From Flammeovirgaceae bacterium UBA6059 (lineage in GTDB: Bacteria > Bacteroidota > Bacteroidia > Cytophagales > Cyclobacteriaceae), in contig DIYH01000014.1 in assembly GCA_002435755.1 (NCBI GenBank), forward strand, positions 248,001 to 312,000: 64,000 nucleotides of DNA. The letters run 5' to 3'. How positions within the stretch are numbered: position 1 is the first letter of the stretch; each line of letters starts with the position of its first letter. Below are positions 53,398 through 62,788 of this stretch, in pieces. Under the pieces are notes generated by a model. That model was not told where the DNA came from. It did not search any database and saw nothing but the letters and a program-made list of their open reading frames with translations. The translations under genes were made by a program, and so were the position numbers.

Positions 53398-54756
53398 TTA
53401 ACCCACGTACATGACCTTCCTATTCACAAATTCGAGAATCCCATCCTTCGCCAGCTCTCTTCCATAGCCAGAGTACTTGGTACCGCCAAAGGGTAGCCGA
53501 GGGTCAGATTTCACTAGTTCGTTGACAAAATAGGCTCCATCACTTACTCGATTGGCCATTGATATGGCTTTTGCTGTATCATGTGTACAAACTGTTACTC
53601 CCAACCCATACTTGCTCATTTCACTGAGTCGAAATGCCTCTTCTATATCAGTAGCCTTGATCATGGCTGCCAACGGTCCAAAAGTCTCTTCATCAAATGC
53701 TGGCGTGCCTGGTTTGACATTACCAAGCACTGTCGGTTCGTGGTAACACCTTTGCTGATTTCCTCCTAAGAGTATCTCTGCTCCTAATTCCTTCGATTTT
53801 CGGACCTGGGACTGCAACTGGTCAGCCAGGTCTATTCGTGCTAATGGACCTACTTGGGTTTCAGTACTCATTGGATCTCCATGCTTCAGCTCCATGACTG
53901 CTTTTGTGAATCGCTCAACAAACTCATCATAGACTCTCTCAAGCAATATAAAACGCTTTGCAGCTATGCAGCTTTGACCTGTATTCATCATCCTTGCGTT
54001 AACAGCTGTGGCAACTGCTCTCTCCAAGTTAGCATCTTCCCAGACAATAAAAGCGTTGCTCCCACCTAGCTCCAATAGTGACTTCTTGATATACTTGCTC
54101 GCTATTGAAGCCACAGCGGCACCTGCCCTACCACTTCCCGTGAGGCTCACTCCTACCACAGCATCATGAGCAATCACTCGCTCAGTCTCACTATGATCGA
54201 AAACCATATTTTGGAAGATACCCCTGGGGAAACCTGCCTCCAAAAATACTTCTTCAATCATCTTGGCACAACCGAATACATTTGGCGCATGCTTTAATAC
54301 GGCCACATTGCCCGCCATTAGAGTGGGTGCAGCAAACCTGAACACCTGCCAGAAGGGAAAATTCCATGGCATGATAGCCAGAATACATCCTAATGGATCA
54401 TGCCTGACTGAGCTTTGCGCAGCATCAGTTTTAATAATCTCGGTTTTCAGAAAATGCTCAGTATTCTCGGCGTAGTAGTCACAAACCCATGCACATTTAT
54501 GGATCTCTCCTATGGCTTCCGAGATTGGCTTGCCCATCTCCATGGTTATCATCTTAGCATACTGGTCAACATTTCTTCTTAGCGTGTTCGCCATAGTGGT
54601 CATAAGTTCTGCCCTATCGGAAAATGAAGTAAGCCTCCAGGATTTGAACTGTTTTCCCGCAAAGTTGAGCGCCGTGTTGATTTCTTTCTCACTCATGCTC
54701 TGATGAGACCCAATTACTTCCTCCGTGTAAGGGTTAATACTATTAAAGTGCTTCAT
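53398..54756 (-). CDS. aldehyde dehydrogenase, succinate-semialdehyde dehydrogenase-like
   Basis: 452 residues of the NAD(P)-dependent aldehyde dehydrogenase family. Catalytic E229 lies in LLELGGSNAF and the nucleophile C263 in NTGQSCIAAKRF; cofactor binding is shown by IMPWNFPFWQ and LTGSGRAG. The sequence (INPYTEEVIG at the N-terminus, KSDPRLPFGGTKYSGYGREL at the end) is of the succinate/glutarate-semialdehyde type. In a uronate locus it could oxidise 2-oxoglutarate semialdehyde or an aldehyde by-product. It lies 86 bp upstream of the Nudix regulator on the same strand; joint transcription is possible. Confidence 0.85.
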   Translation of the reverse strand: MKHFNSINPYTEEVIGSHQSMSEKEINTALNFAGKQFKSWRLTSFSDRAELMTTMANTLRRNVDQYAKMITMEMGKPISEAIGEIHKCAWVCDYYAENTEHFLKTEIIKTDAAQSSVRHDPLGCILAIMPWNFPFWQVFRFAAPTLMAGNVAVLKHAPNVFGCAKMIEEVFLEAGFPRGIFQNMVFDHSETERVIAHDAVVGVSLTGSGRAGAAVASIASKYIKKSLLELGGSNAFIVWEDANLERAVATAVNARMMNTGQSCIAAKRFILLERVYDEFVERFTKAVMELKHGDPMSTETQVGPLARIDLADQLQSQVRKSKELGAEILLGGNQQRCYHEPTVLGNVKPGTPAFDEETFGPLAAMIKATDIEEAFRLSEMSKYGLGVTVCTHDTAKAISMANRVSDGAYFVNELVKSDPRLPFGGTKYSGYGRELAKDGILEFVNRKVMYVG

Positions 54757-54867
54757 GACTTAATTATAGAGTGTTATCTTCAATATAGCGGATTGACTTT
54801 TAATCATACGTGGGTTTGTATCTCTGGTAATATCCCTGATAAAATGAGATTGACTCGCACTTTTCTG

Positions 54868-54893
54868 AATATTCTCAAATCCGAATATTTGAG
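54868..54893. promoter_or_regulatory. inverted repeat upstream of the aldehyde dehydrogenase and DUF2911 genes
   Basis: CTCAAAT (54874-54880), 6 nt, ATTTGAG (54887-54893), preceded by the palindrome GAATATTC (54868-54875). It lies midway in the 264-bp divergent region and might bind a regulator of either gene. Confidence 0.3.
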
Positions 54894-55032
54894 GCAAAAT
54901 TGTACTAACATTCTACCGAGAAGTTCGTTAAAGGTCTTTGATATGAAGTTCACGTGTGGCAGCTTCTATCAAAAAAAGGAGAGAATCATTCTTATTTAAC
55001 TATAACTAAACCCTTTCTAAATGATCACTACT

Positions 55033-55626
55033 ATGAAAAAAACACTTTTACTAGCTCTCTGCTGTATCGGTCTTGTAAGCTTGAGTCAGGCACAAGTCGT
55101 TGGCCTTGTACCGAGCCCTGCTGCATATTCTACTCAGAATGTCGGGTTCACTACAGTTACTTTTGATTACTCTTCTCCTGGTGTAAAAGGTCGCACGATC
55201 TTCGGTGATCTTGTACCCTATGGCACACCTTGGAGAGCAGGCGCTAACCAGGCTACAACCATCGAGTTCAGCAATACTGTGAAAATTGGTGGAGAGAATG
55301 TAAGAGCAGGAAAATACTCAGTATATGTCACCCCCGCTGAGAGTGGCGACTGGACTATTCATCTTAATAAAACCGGTAAGCAGATATTTGCTTATATGAC
55401 AGATGGTAAAGTTGATATGGACGCATTGTCTAAAGATCTGGCTGCAAATATTTCTGTTACTCCGATTATGATGCCTGAGTCAATGGAAAGGCTGTTCTGG
55501 TGGGTCGACCCTAATGACAACAAAACGGCTAAAGTAAGTATGGCATGGGATAAGGTAATGCTCACTTTTGATGTAGACATGAGAACTTCTGAGATCATGG
55601 AAAACTTCTCTAATGCGTTGAAGTAA
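55033..55626 (+). CDS. DUF2911 secreted protein
   Basis: The ATG at 55033 begins the signal peptide MKKTLLLALCCIGLVSLSQA; an in-frame ATG at 55021 adds four residues. The mature protein matches DUF2911: SPAAYSTQNVGFTTVTFDYS, GRTIFGDLVPYGTPWRAGAN, ATTIEFSNTVKIGGENVRAG, and GDWTIHLNK. Function unknown; members are frequent exported proteins of Bacteroidota. It has its own terminator, so it is monocistronic. Confidence 0.85.
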   Translation: MKKTLLLALCCIGLVSLSQAQVVGLVPSPAAYSTQNVGFTTVTFDYSSPGVKGRTIFGDLVPYGTPWRAGANQATTIEFSNTVKIGGENVRAGKYSVYVTPAESGDWTIHLNKTGKQIFAYMTDGKVDMDALSKDLAANISVTPIMMPESMERLFWWVDPNDNKTAKVSMAWDKVMLTFDVDMRTSEIMENFSNALK

Positions 55627-55650
55627 ACCTCCTACCGAGATAAGATTCAA

Positions 55651-55677
55651 AGCCTCAGCATCTGCTGGGGCTTTTTT
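55651..55677 (+). terminator. rho-independent terminator of the DUF2911 gene
   Basis: AGCCTCAGC faces GCTGGGGCT (one G-T pair), with six T at 55672-55677, 24 bp after the stop. Confidence 0.85.
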
Positions 55678-55715
55678 GGTTGTAAGGAGACAGTCGTTTC
55701 TGGGTCATCTCTAAT

Positions 55716-55723
55716 TAGCTTTG
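55716..55723 (+). promoter_or_regulatory. possible -7 element of the GSCFA gene
   Basis: TAGCTTTG matches the consensus and ends 8 bp before the ATG at 55732, which would give an almost leaderless transcript. No TTG was seen at the ideal distance. Confidence 0.35.
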
Positions 55724-55731
55724 CATAAGCT

Positions 55732-56664
55732 ATGATAGAACATAACCAAACCATTTTTTCAATAGGCTCATGTTTTTCGGATATGATAGCTGCAAAGCTC
55801 GAATCCTATAAATGGTCGGTAGTATCCAATCCGTTTGGTACGTTGTACGATCCAGTTAGTATTGAAAGGAACATTGTTAACAGTATCGACAAAGCTCCAA
55901 TCTCCGACTCATTATTGTCTCAAAGAGACGATATTTATTTTCACTTCTACTATCATTCAGACCTGTCTGCGCTTTCACTTCCGACGCTAGCGCAACATAT
56001 TGAGCGTGCACATGACATCACTTCAACTGCATTGTTAAAGGCCCACTGGGCTGTTATCACTTTAGGCAGTGCGATGGTCTACAAGCACATTAGCCATAAT
56101 GAGGTTGTGGCTAATTGTCATAAAGTGCCACAAAACGAATTTGAAAAGCACATGCTAAACTTGAGGAAAGTCAAGTCTAGTTTACAAAACACGATAAATA
56201 AGGTCAGGACTATCAACCCTGATATTAAGTTCCTACTGACCGTTAGCCCGGTGCGCCACTTGAGATACGGTATGGAGCAGAACATGCTTAGCAAAGCTAT
56301 ACTCAGGTTGGCCTGTGAAGAAATCACTTCCACTAACGGCAACACTATCTACTTCCCATCTTTTGAAATAATGATGGATGAGCTGCGTGACTACCAGTAC
56401 TATAAAGCAGACAAGGTCCATCCAAATGAAGTCGCTGAAAACCATATCTGGAACGAGTTCGTAAGGACCATGATTGCGCCTGAAGCGCGTTTGTTTATCG
56501 AACAATGGGGTCATATGAGAAAGGCGCTTGCGCACAAGCCCATGCACAGCGGCTCAAATGCCCACCAACGATTTATCAAAGAAACTTTAAAGAAGTTGGA
56601 TGAGTTGTCTAGTCAGGTTGATGTGTCCACAGAACGCAGACAACTTGAAAGCCAACTTATATGA
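55732..56664 (+). CDS. GSCFA domain protein
   Basis: 310 residues. The name-giving motif is FSIGSCFSDMI (10-20), with the Ser of a GDSL-like esterase fold, then SNPFGTLYDPVSIERN, TLGSAMVYKH and, near the end, the Asp/His pair in YYKADKVHPNEVAENHIW. GSCFA proteins are SGNH-hydrolase-like with unknown substrate. No signal peptide. Its stop overlaps the start of the DUF255 gene (ATGA), so the two are coupled. Confidence 0.85.
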   Translation: MIEHNQTIFSIGSCFSDMIAAKLESYKWSVVSNPFGTLYDPVSIERNIVNSIDKAPISDSLLSQRDDIYFHFYYHSDLSALSLPTLAQHIERAHDITSTALLKAHWAVITLGSAMVYKHISHNEVVANCHKVPQNEFEKHMLNLRKVKSSLQNTINKVRTINPDIKFLLTVSPVRHLRYGMEQNMLSKAILRLACEEITSTNGNTIYFPSFEIMMDELRDYQYYKADKVHPNEVAENHIWNEFVRTMIAPEARLFIEQWGHMRKALAHKPMHSGSNAHQRFIKETLKKLDELSSQVDVSTERRQLESQLI

Positions 56665-58691
56665 GCCAGCAAACAAAGAATCGTCTCGCGAACGAGACAA
56701 GTCCTTACTTACTACAACATCAATTTAACCCAGTCGACTGGTACCCCTGGGGTGATGAGGCACTTCAACTGGCTAAAACTGAGGATAAACCAATCATCGT
56801 GAGTATAGGCTACTCAGCATGTCATTGGTGCCATGTGATGGAGCGCGAGTCTTTTGAGAATGAAGCTATCGCAGCAATCATGAATAAAGATTTTGTTTGC
56901 ATTAAGATAGACCGGGAAGAACGCCCTGATGTCGACCAGGTGTATATGGAGGCTGTTCAGGCCATGGGGCTGCAAGGAGGCTGGCCACTCAATGTATTTC
57001 TGACACCCGAACAAAAGCCATTTTATGGTGGCACTTACTTTCCTCCCAAAGGTTGGGTACAGTTGCTCCAAAACGTGGCTAAGGCTTTTGCTGATCAACG
57101 AGAGGAGATCGAGAAGAGTGCAGAAGGTTTTACTGATGTACTCAATCGCTCAGAGTCAGAAAGGCTAAAGCTATCACCCAATGAAGAATCAAAGTTTGAC
57201 AAACAACTGTTGACTCAGATGTATGGGATCCTTTCAGAACGTTTTGATACCATACATGGCGGAACAGCAAAGGCGCCCAAATTCCCCATGCCCAGTATCT
57301 GGAGGTTTTTGTTAAGGTACTATCAAGAATCTGAAAATCTCCAGGCCAGGGAGCACTTGCTGCTAACGCTGGATCGCATGGTAGCAGGTGGCATTTACGA
57401 TCAGGTAGGCGGTGGCTTTGCCAGGTATTCTGTAGACGGGGAGTGGTTCGCTCCACATTTTGAAAAGATGCTTTACGACAATGGTCAATTAATGACATTG
57501 TATGCCGAGGCATATAAAGTAACAAAGAAACCACTCTATCGAGAGGTGATTTTACAGACCATCGGATGGGCTAATCGTGAGTTAAGAAGTAGCGAAAATG
57601 GTTACTACTCAGCTCTGGATGCAGATAGCGAAGGTATTGAGGGCAAATTTTACACTTATACTGATGATGAAATAAGAGCCCTTGCAGGAGAGCACTATGG
57701 ACTAATTGCCGAATACTATCACATCACTTCCGAGGGTAACTGGGAAGATGGACGCAACATTCTGCACTATCGTGACCCAGATCAAAACTTCGCAAAAAGC
57801 AAGGGAATCGATCTCGAAGTATGGATAGGTATAAAAGTGGCTTTTTCTGATAAGTGCATGTCACTTAGGGCTGAGCGTATAAAACCGGGGCTTGATGATA
57901 AGATCCTCTCAGGATGGAATGCTCTCATGCTCACCGGTCTGGTCAATGCTTATAATGCTTTGGGAGAAGAGTCAATTCTGGAAGATGCCCTTTGCAATGC
58001 CCGCTTTCTAAAAAATAGCATGATCATAGATGGTCAGCTCTACAGATCATATAAAGAAGGCAAGGCCACTATCCCTGGATTTCTCGAAGACCATGCCCTG
58101 GTGGCTGAAGCCATGATCTCACTATATGAGACCACTTTCAACGAAGAATGGCTACATATAGCACAGTCGCTGGTTGAGATAGCCTTCAGTGATTTTCTCG
58201 ATAGAGAAGATGGACTTTTCTACTATACCTCGGACAAGGGTGAACAACTTGTCGCACGTAAAAAAGAGATCTTTGACAATGTGATCCCCGCATCTAATTC
58301 TGTGATGGCCAACGTACTCCTGCGCCTGGGCACCCTACTTGATAAGCAAGACTACATTAAGCATGCTCAGTCGATGGTGGTTATGCTTACTTCCTGGATC
58401 ACTAGTGAGACCCGTGACATGGCCAATTGGGCGCTGACTTATGCGGCTATGGCTGAACCTCTGGCAGAAATCGTCATTATTGGTCCGGAAGCACCACAAT
58501 TTAGAAACAAGTTTGCTGAGAGGTATATGCCCCAGAGTATTCTAACGGGAACCACAGAGAAAAGCGAACTTCCGCTACTCAAAGATCGCCATTCAGATGA
58601 TTCGGGTACGACCATCTTTGTTTGCTTTGAAAAGGCATGTAGATTACCTGTACATTCGGTCAATGAGGCCCTTGTACAACTAAATAGCTGA
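56661..58691 (+). CDS. YyaL/SSP411-like protein with thioredoxin-fold DUF255 domain
   Basis: 676 residues. Residues 1-165 are the DUF255 thioredoxin-like domain with CHWC (54-57), in NRLANETSPYLLQHQFNPVD context that is highly conserved from bacteria to man (spermatogenesis-associated protein 20). The rest (about 200-676) is an (alpha/alpha)-barrel with FARYSVDGEWFAPHFEKMLY and SALDADSEGIEGKFY. The biochemical role is unknown. It sits between a GSCFA gene (4-bp overlap) and priA (5-bp gap), in one rightward operon. Confidence 0.9.
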   Translation: MSQQTKNRLANETSPYLLQHQFNPVDWYPWGDEALQLAKTEDKPIIVSIGYSACHWCHVMERESFENEAIAAIMNKDFVCIKIDREERPDVDQVYMEAVQAMGLQGGWPLNVFLTPEQKPFYGGTYFPPKGWVQLLQNVAKAFADQREEIEKSAEGFTDVLNRSESERLKLSPNEESKFDKQLLTQMYGILSERFDTIHGGTAKAPKFPMPSIWRFLLRYYQESENLQAREHLLLTLDRMVAGGIYDQVGGGFARYSVDGEWFAPHFEKMLYDNGQLMTLYAEAYKVTKKPLYREVILQTIGWANRELRSSENGYYSALDADSEGIEGKFYTYTDDEIRALAGEHYGLIAEYYHITSEGNWEDGRNILHYRDPDQNFAKSKGIDLEVWIGIKVAFSDKCMSLRAERIKPGLDDKILSGWNALMLTGLVNAYNALGEESILEDALCNARFLKNSMIIDGQLYRSYKEGKATIPGFLEDHALVAEAMISLYETTFNEEWLHIAQSLVEIAFSDFLDREDGLFYYTSDKGEQLVARKKEIFDNVIPASNSVMANVLLRLGTLLDKQDYIKHAQSMVVMLTSWITSETRDMANWALTYAAMAEPLAEIVIIGPEAPQFRNKFAERYMPQSILTGTTEKSELPLLKDRHSDDSGTTIFVCFEKACRLPVHSVNEALVQLNS

Positions 58692-58696
58692 TCTGC

Positions 58697-61216
58697 TTGT
58701 CCCAGGAAGAGCCATCACTTTTCGATTCAAATCCATCATCCGTGACATGGTATGCAGATATTATGTTACCCGTTCCCATTCACAGGCTCTTTACATATAG
58801 GGTGCCTGTCGAAATCGCCGATAAAACCAAAATAGGTTGTCGCGTCATTGTGCCTTTTGGTAAGCAAAAAATCCAAACGGGTATTATAGGCAAGCTGCAT
58901 CTGGAGCGACCTGAGAATTACGAGCCAAAAGAGGTATTGGAACTAATGGATGAAGCTCCAATAGTTCATCAACTCCAGATTGACTTGTACCATTGGATTG
59001 CTAGCTATTATATGTGCACTTTGGGAGAAGTGATCAATGCCGCCATTCCATCTGGACTTAAGCTTTCTAGCGAGTCATTTGTACAACTCAATCCGGATTA
59101 CATCTATCTAGATCACCTATCGGAATTGAACGATAGAGAATATGAACTCATCAAACAGTTGGAGGTGGCCGATCAACTCTCTTATGGAGAGATATCCAGC
59201 CTACTAGGGCTCAAAAGCATCTATCACATCATCAAATCACTTTCGGTAAAAGGTGCTATCCTCATGTTTGAGCAAATCAAAGAGAAGTATAAGCCAAGAA
59301 CAGAAAAATGGATTAGACTCAACCCATCATATCTCAATGACGAGAAGCTGCTGGAAGACTTATTTGAAAAGCTGGAAAAGCGTCCCAAGCAGCTAGATGT
59401 ATTACTCAAGTACATCCAAAAAGTGCCTGTACTTGAACAAGTTGGGGCCAATGAACAAGGGATCCAAAAAGCGGCACTTTTAGGACAAAGCATCTCTGAG
59501 TCGTCGCTTAAGACATTGATCAAAAATGGAGTGCTTAATGAACGAAAAGAGCAAATCTCAAGGTTTGAGAAGGTAAAGGAGAAATCATTAAGCTCACCTC
59601 TGTCAGTACTGCAACAAGTCAAACTGGACGAGATCAAGGACCAAATGATAGAGCATTCAGTTGTATTGCTTCATGGGGTCACTGGTAGTGGCAAAACGGA
59701 GCTTTACATCAAGTTGATAGAAGAGCAACTGGATACCGGACACCAGGTCCTCTATGTCTTACCGGAAATCGCCTTGACCACCCAGATTGTGAACCGTCTC
59801 AAAAAGGTTTTCGGAGAACGACTCGGTGTATATCACTCAAAATACTCTGATAACGAGCGTGTGGAGGTCTGGCAGGGATTGCTCAAAGGAAGTATTGATC
59901 TGGTCGTGGGTGTCAGGTCAGCCACCCTCCTGCCATTTTCCGATCTTGGTCTGGTCATTGTAGATGAAGAGTACGAGTCTACCTTCAAGCAATATGATCC
60001 GGCTCCAAGATATCACGCGAGAGATGTAGCTGTCCTTTTTAGTCATATGACCCAAGCCAAAGTGCTGTTGGGTACTGCCACACCTTCTTTGGAAACATAT
60101 AATAATGTACAGGATCGAAAGTATGGCCTTGTCGAGATTGAACGCCGTTACTATGAAGTCAGCCTACCGCAATTGACCCTTGTCGATATCAAAGAGCAAC
60201 GTAAGAAGCGATTGCTACGCAACGAGTTTACAAGTGTACTGATTGAAGAAATCGAATCGACCTTAGCCAATAAGGAGCAGGTAATTCTCTTTCAAAACAG
60301 ACGTGGGTACTCGCCTTTGTTAAGTTGTGAAACCTGCGGTCATATACCTAAATGTCATCAATGCAGTGTTAGTCTGACCTACCACCAGTTTGGGCAGGAA
60401 CTGAGATGTCATTATTGTGGATACAAAGAACCGTTACCGCAAACTTGTGAAGCATGCGATTCCCCAAAGCTCAAAACCATTGGATTTGGCACAGAAAAGA
60501 TTGAAGAAGACATTGGACTACTCTTTCCTGAGGCGGTAGTTGGCAGAATGGATCTGGACACCACCAGGAGCAAGTACGGCTATCAGAATATCCTGGAAGC
60601 TTTTGAACTTGGACAAATCGACATTCTGGTAGGGACACAAATGGTCACCAAAGGGCTAGATTTTGATCGCGTTGGACTGGTAGGCGTGATAGATGCTGAT
60701 CGGATGATCCACTATCCCGATTTTCGGTCTCACGAAAGGGCATTCCAATTGATCACCCAGGTCAGCGGACGAGCCGGAAGAAGAGACAAACGTGGAAAAG
60801 TCATCATTCAGACTTATGATCCATCTCAGGAAGTGCTGAAGTATATATTAAAAAATGATTTCAAGGGTTTCTATAGGTCAGAAGTATCCGAAAGACAGAA
60901 ATACCACTACCCTCCTCACTACAGGCTCATTCGTGCTATTGTCAAGCACAAAGAGCCTCATGTATGCAAGGCCTGCGCGGAGCACTATACCAGCGTGATT
61001 CGCGCTGAGCTTGGAAAAGAACGGGTACTGGGCCCAGAAGAACCGGTCATTGCGCGCATCCGGAATCAATACCTTCAGGTCATCAATATTAAGATTGAAA
61101 AGCAGGGTATCAGTCTTAAAAAAGTAAAATCAGTACTGTACAATGTAAGTGTCACGGTTTCAAAAATGCGAGACTTCAAAAATGTATCCATCATTTTCGA
61201 CGTTGATCCTCAGTAG
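58697..61216 (+). CDS. priA: primosomal protein N' (replication restart helicase PriA)
   Basis: 839 residues from a TTG, or from a GTG at 58742 that would start closer to the conserved TWYADIMLPVP. Order: DNA-binding domain (20-110), winged helix region, then helicase with Walker A GVTGSGKTEL (about 327), Walker B VDEEYES (about 421; DEEY in place of DEEH), a zinc-binding insert with paired cysteines (CETCGHIPKCHQC and CHYCG, CEAC; about 544-592), and motifs VGTQMVTKGLDF and QVSGRAGRR. It reloads the replicative helicase at stalled forks. It ends in the next gene's start region (TAGTG), so coupling continues. Confidence 0.93.
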   Translation: MSQEEPSLFDSNPSSVTWYADIMLPVPIHRLFTYRVPVEIADKTKIGCRVIVPFGKQKIQTGIIGKLHLERPENYEPKEVLELMDEAPIVHQLQIDLYHWIASYYMCTLGEVINAAIPSGLKLSSESFVQLNPDYIYLDHLSELNDREYELIKQLEVADQLSYGEISSLLGLKSIYHIIKSLSVKGAILMFEQIKEKYKPRTEKWIRLNPSYLNDEKLLEDLFEKLEKRPKQLDVLLKYIQKVPVLEQVGANEQGIQKAALLGQSISESSLKTLIKNGVLNERKEQISRFEKVKEKSLSSPLSVLQQVKLDEIKDQMIEHSVVLLHGVTGSGKTELYIKLIEEQLDTGHQVLYVLPEIALTTQIVNRLKKVFGERLGVYHSKYSDNERVEVWQGLLKGSIDLVVGVRSATLLPFSDLGLVIVDEEYESTFKQYDPAPRYHARDVAVLFSHMTQAKVLLGTATPSLETYNNVQDRKYGLVEIERRYYEVSLPQLTLVDIKEQRKKRLLRNEFTSVLIEEIESTLANKEQVILFQNRRGYSPLLSCETCGHIPKCHQCSVSLTYHQFGQELRCHYCGYKEPLPQTCEACDSPKLKTIGFGTEKIEEDIGLLFPEAVVGRMDLDTTRSKYGYQNILEAFELGQIDILVGTQMVTKGLDFDRVGLVGVIDADRMIHYPDFRSHERAFQLITQVSGRAGRRDKRGKVIIQTYDPSQEVLKYILKNDFKGFYRSEVSERQKYHYPPHYRLIRAIVKHKEPHVCKACAEHYTSVIRAELGKERVLGPEEPVIARIRNQYLQVINIKIEKQGISLKKVKSVLYNVSVTVSKMRDFKNVSIIFDVDPQ

Positions 61217-61233
61217 TGTATTTGAGGAAGCTT

Positions 61234-61965
61234 ATGATCTATATTTGCGGTAGTATGAGATGGTTGATGGTCATTGCAGTATTAGGATACCTGAGTGGTT
61301 GTACACCATGTGACGAATGCGACATATTTGTAAGTGAGCCCACTATTTCACTCGAGATATTTAACCAGGATAGCCTTACACAGGTAACCCAGCTTTTGGA
61401 AGAGATAGAAGAGGACATTGATGCTACAACACTTAGCCTGGTAAGCCTGGATTCATCCAGAACAGCGATTGGTGACTCAATAGAGGTTGTGGTGGCGATA
61501 ATTGATACAGGTAATGTCTCATTAGGGCCTACCCTGGATATTCTTCAGTCTGAGTTATTAGCGGTCAATTCAAATTATAGTGTAGATAGCCTCTTGGCTG
61601 TAGAGCTGGACTCAATCAACGAATTGTTCAATGACGCTATGTCAGAATTGGAAGCAGGGCTTACAAGGATCGATACCCTTTTTAATCTTGATGGTGGCAG
61701 CTATATCACTAACACAGATTCATCTGTTTCTTTCAACCTTCCGCTATCGCCAACTGACAACCAGGTGAACTATAGGCTTACCATCGGTTCAGAACGAATA
61801 GACCTGTCACTTACCTATGACACAGAGTTGTATGAAGATGAAAAGTCAAGGGTTGGTTATCTCGCCAGAAATATTTCTCTGGTAAGTCATAGCTTTGACT
61901 CATTAAACATAGACTGTGAAGAAAACTGTATCAGCACCAATGGCAAAATTGTGGCTTACCATTAG
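61234..61965 (+). CDS. unknown lipoprotein
   Basis: The ATG at 61234 follows GAGGAAG by 3 nt; a GTG at 61216 overlapping the priA stop is an alternative. About 243 residues with a lipobox (YLSGCTPC). The mature part begins with a Cys pair (CTPCDEC), then a helical, acidic segment (QVTQLLEEIEEDIDATTLS) and a repeated Asp/Ser-rich pattern around 75-150, and a beta-rich C-terminus. No family recognised. It overlaps the following outer-membrane gene and probably works with it. Confidence 0.6.
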   Translation: MIYICGSMRWLMVIAVLGYLSGCTPCDECDIFVSEPTISLEIFNQDSLTQVTQLLEEIEEDIDATTLSLVSLDSSRTAIGDSIEVVVAIIDTGNVSLGPTLDILQSELLAVNSNYSVDSLLAVELDSINELFNDAMSELEAGLTRIDTLFNLDGGSYITNTDSSVSFNLPLSPTDNQVNYRLTIGSERIDLSLTYDTELYEDEKSRVGYLARNISLVSHSFDSLNIDCEENCISTNGKIVAYH

Positions 61966-62746
61966 TCTGACCCTCTGCAATCTTGTACTGCTGGCACAAG
62001 AGCAAACTAAAGTCAACCTTCCAGCTGATTCTTTGATCATTATTCTTGAAAGGGACTCTATCGCACGTCAGCATGTAATTGACTCTCTAGAGTTCGCTAT
62101 TGTTGAGGTTGAGGAAAGTAAGGAAGAGCAGAAAGAGCGTAAAGCCCAGGAAGACAGCCTGAAAAGACTTGAACGTACGTTCTTAAGGGATTTTGGAGTT
62201 TATGTGGATTATGGAAAGTTCATTGGGTTTGTTACGGATGCTGAACAGAAGAACGAAGTTGGTGCCAGGCTGACTTTTGGCAATAACATCTTTATAGGTG
62301 CAGAATACGGCTGGGGAACTGTCACTCCTCCGGATGCTTATGAAAACACCAACTATGAAGTAACGGGTAGTTACTATCGTCTTATGCTAGGTTTGATCGG
62401 TCCATTGGATGCCAAGACTAACATTGGTTTTGGACTAGCCTATAGTTCAGGGACCTACAGCGACATTGGTACACCTGTGATAGAGAGTCCATCGGGATTG
62501 TTCAACCCACAAACCGAACCTTTTGAAAGGGACAATATCAATGCTTCGTGGTACGAGCTCAATGTGGTATCTGAAACGGTAATGGCCCGAAACCTCTATT
62601 TTGGTCTGACCTTAAGATTTCGAATAATGAATGAGTATGACGCCCAGGAGCCTTTGGATATCTTCACATTGCCTGGCTATGGTCGTACTTTCGATAGGAC
62701 CTTGCCTGCGGCTAACCTTTTTGTCAGGTATCAAATACCCTTCTAG
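61940..62746 (+). CDS. outer-membrane beta-barrel protein
   Basis: The ATG at 61940 begins the signal peptide MAKLWLTISLTLCNLVLLAQ; a GTG at 61916 adds eight residues. A charged helical stretch (about 45-85, VEESKEEQKERKAQEDSLKR) comes first, then amphipathic strands (FGVYVDYGKFIGFV, ARLTFGNNIFIGAEYGWG, YYRLMLGLIG, NIGFGLAYSSG, LYFGLTLRFRIM) ending in LPAANLFVRYQIPF with a terminal Phe, typical of outer-membrane barrels. The start overlaps the end of the lipoprotein gene by 26 bp. A pair of lipoprotein plus barrel is suggested. Confidence 0.7.
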   Translation: MAKLWLTISLTLCNLVLLAQEQTKVNLPADSLIIILERDSIARQHVIDSLEFAIVEVEESKEEQKERKAQEDSLKRLERTFLRDFGVYVDYGKFIGFVTDAEQKNEVGARLTFGNNIFIGAEYGWGTVTPPDAYENTNYEVTGSYYRLMLGLIGPLDAKTNIGFGLAYSSGTYSDIGTPVIESPSGLFNPQTEPFERDNINASWYELNVVSETVMARNLYFGLTLRFRIMNEYDAQEPLDIFTLPGYGRTFDRTLPAANLFVRYQIPF

Positions 62747-62788
62747 TCAATCCGTTGCAGGTGACTATTATCGTGGTAACTGAATCCA

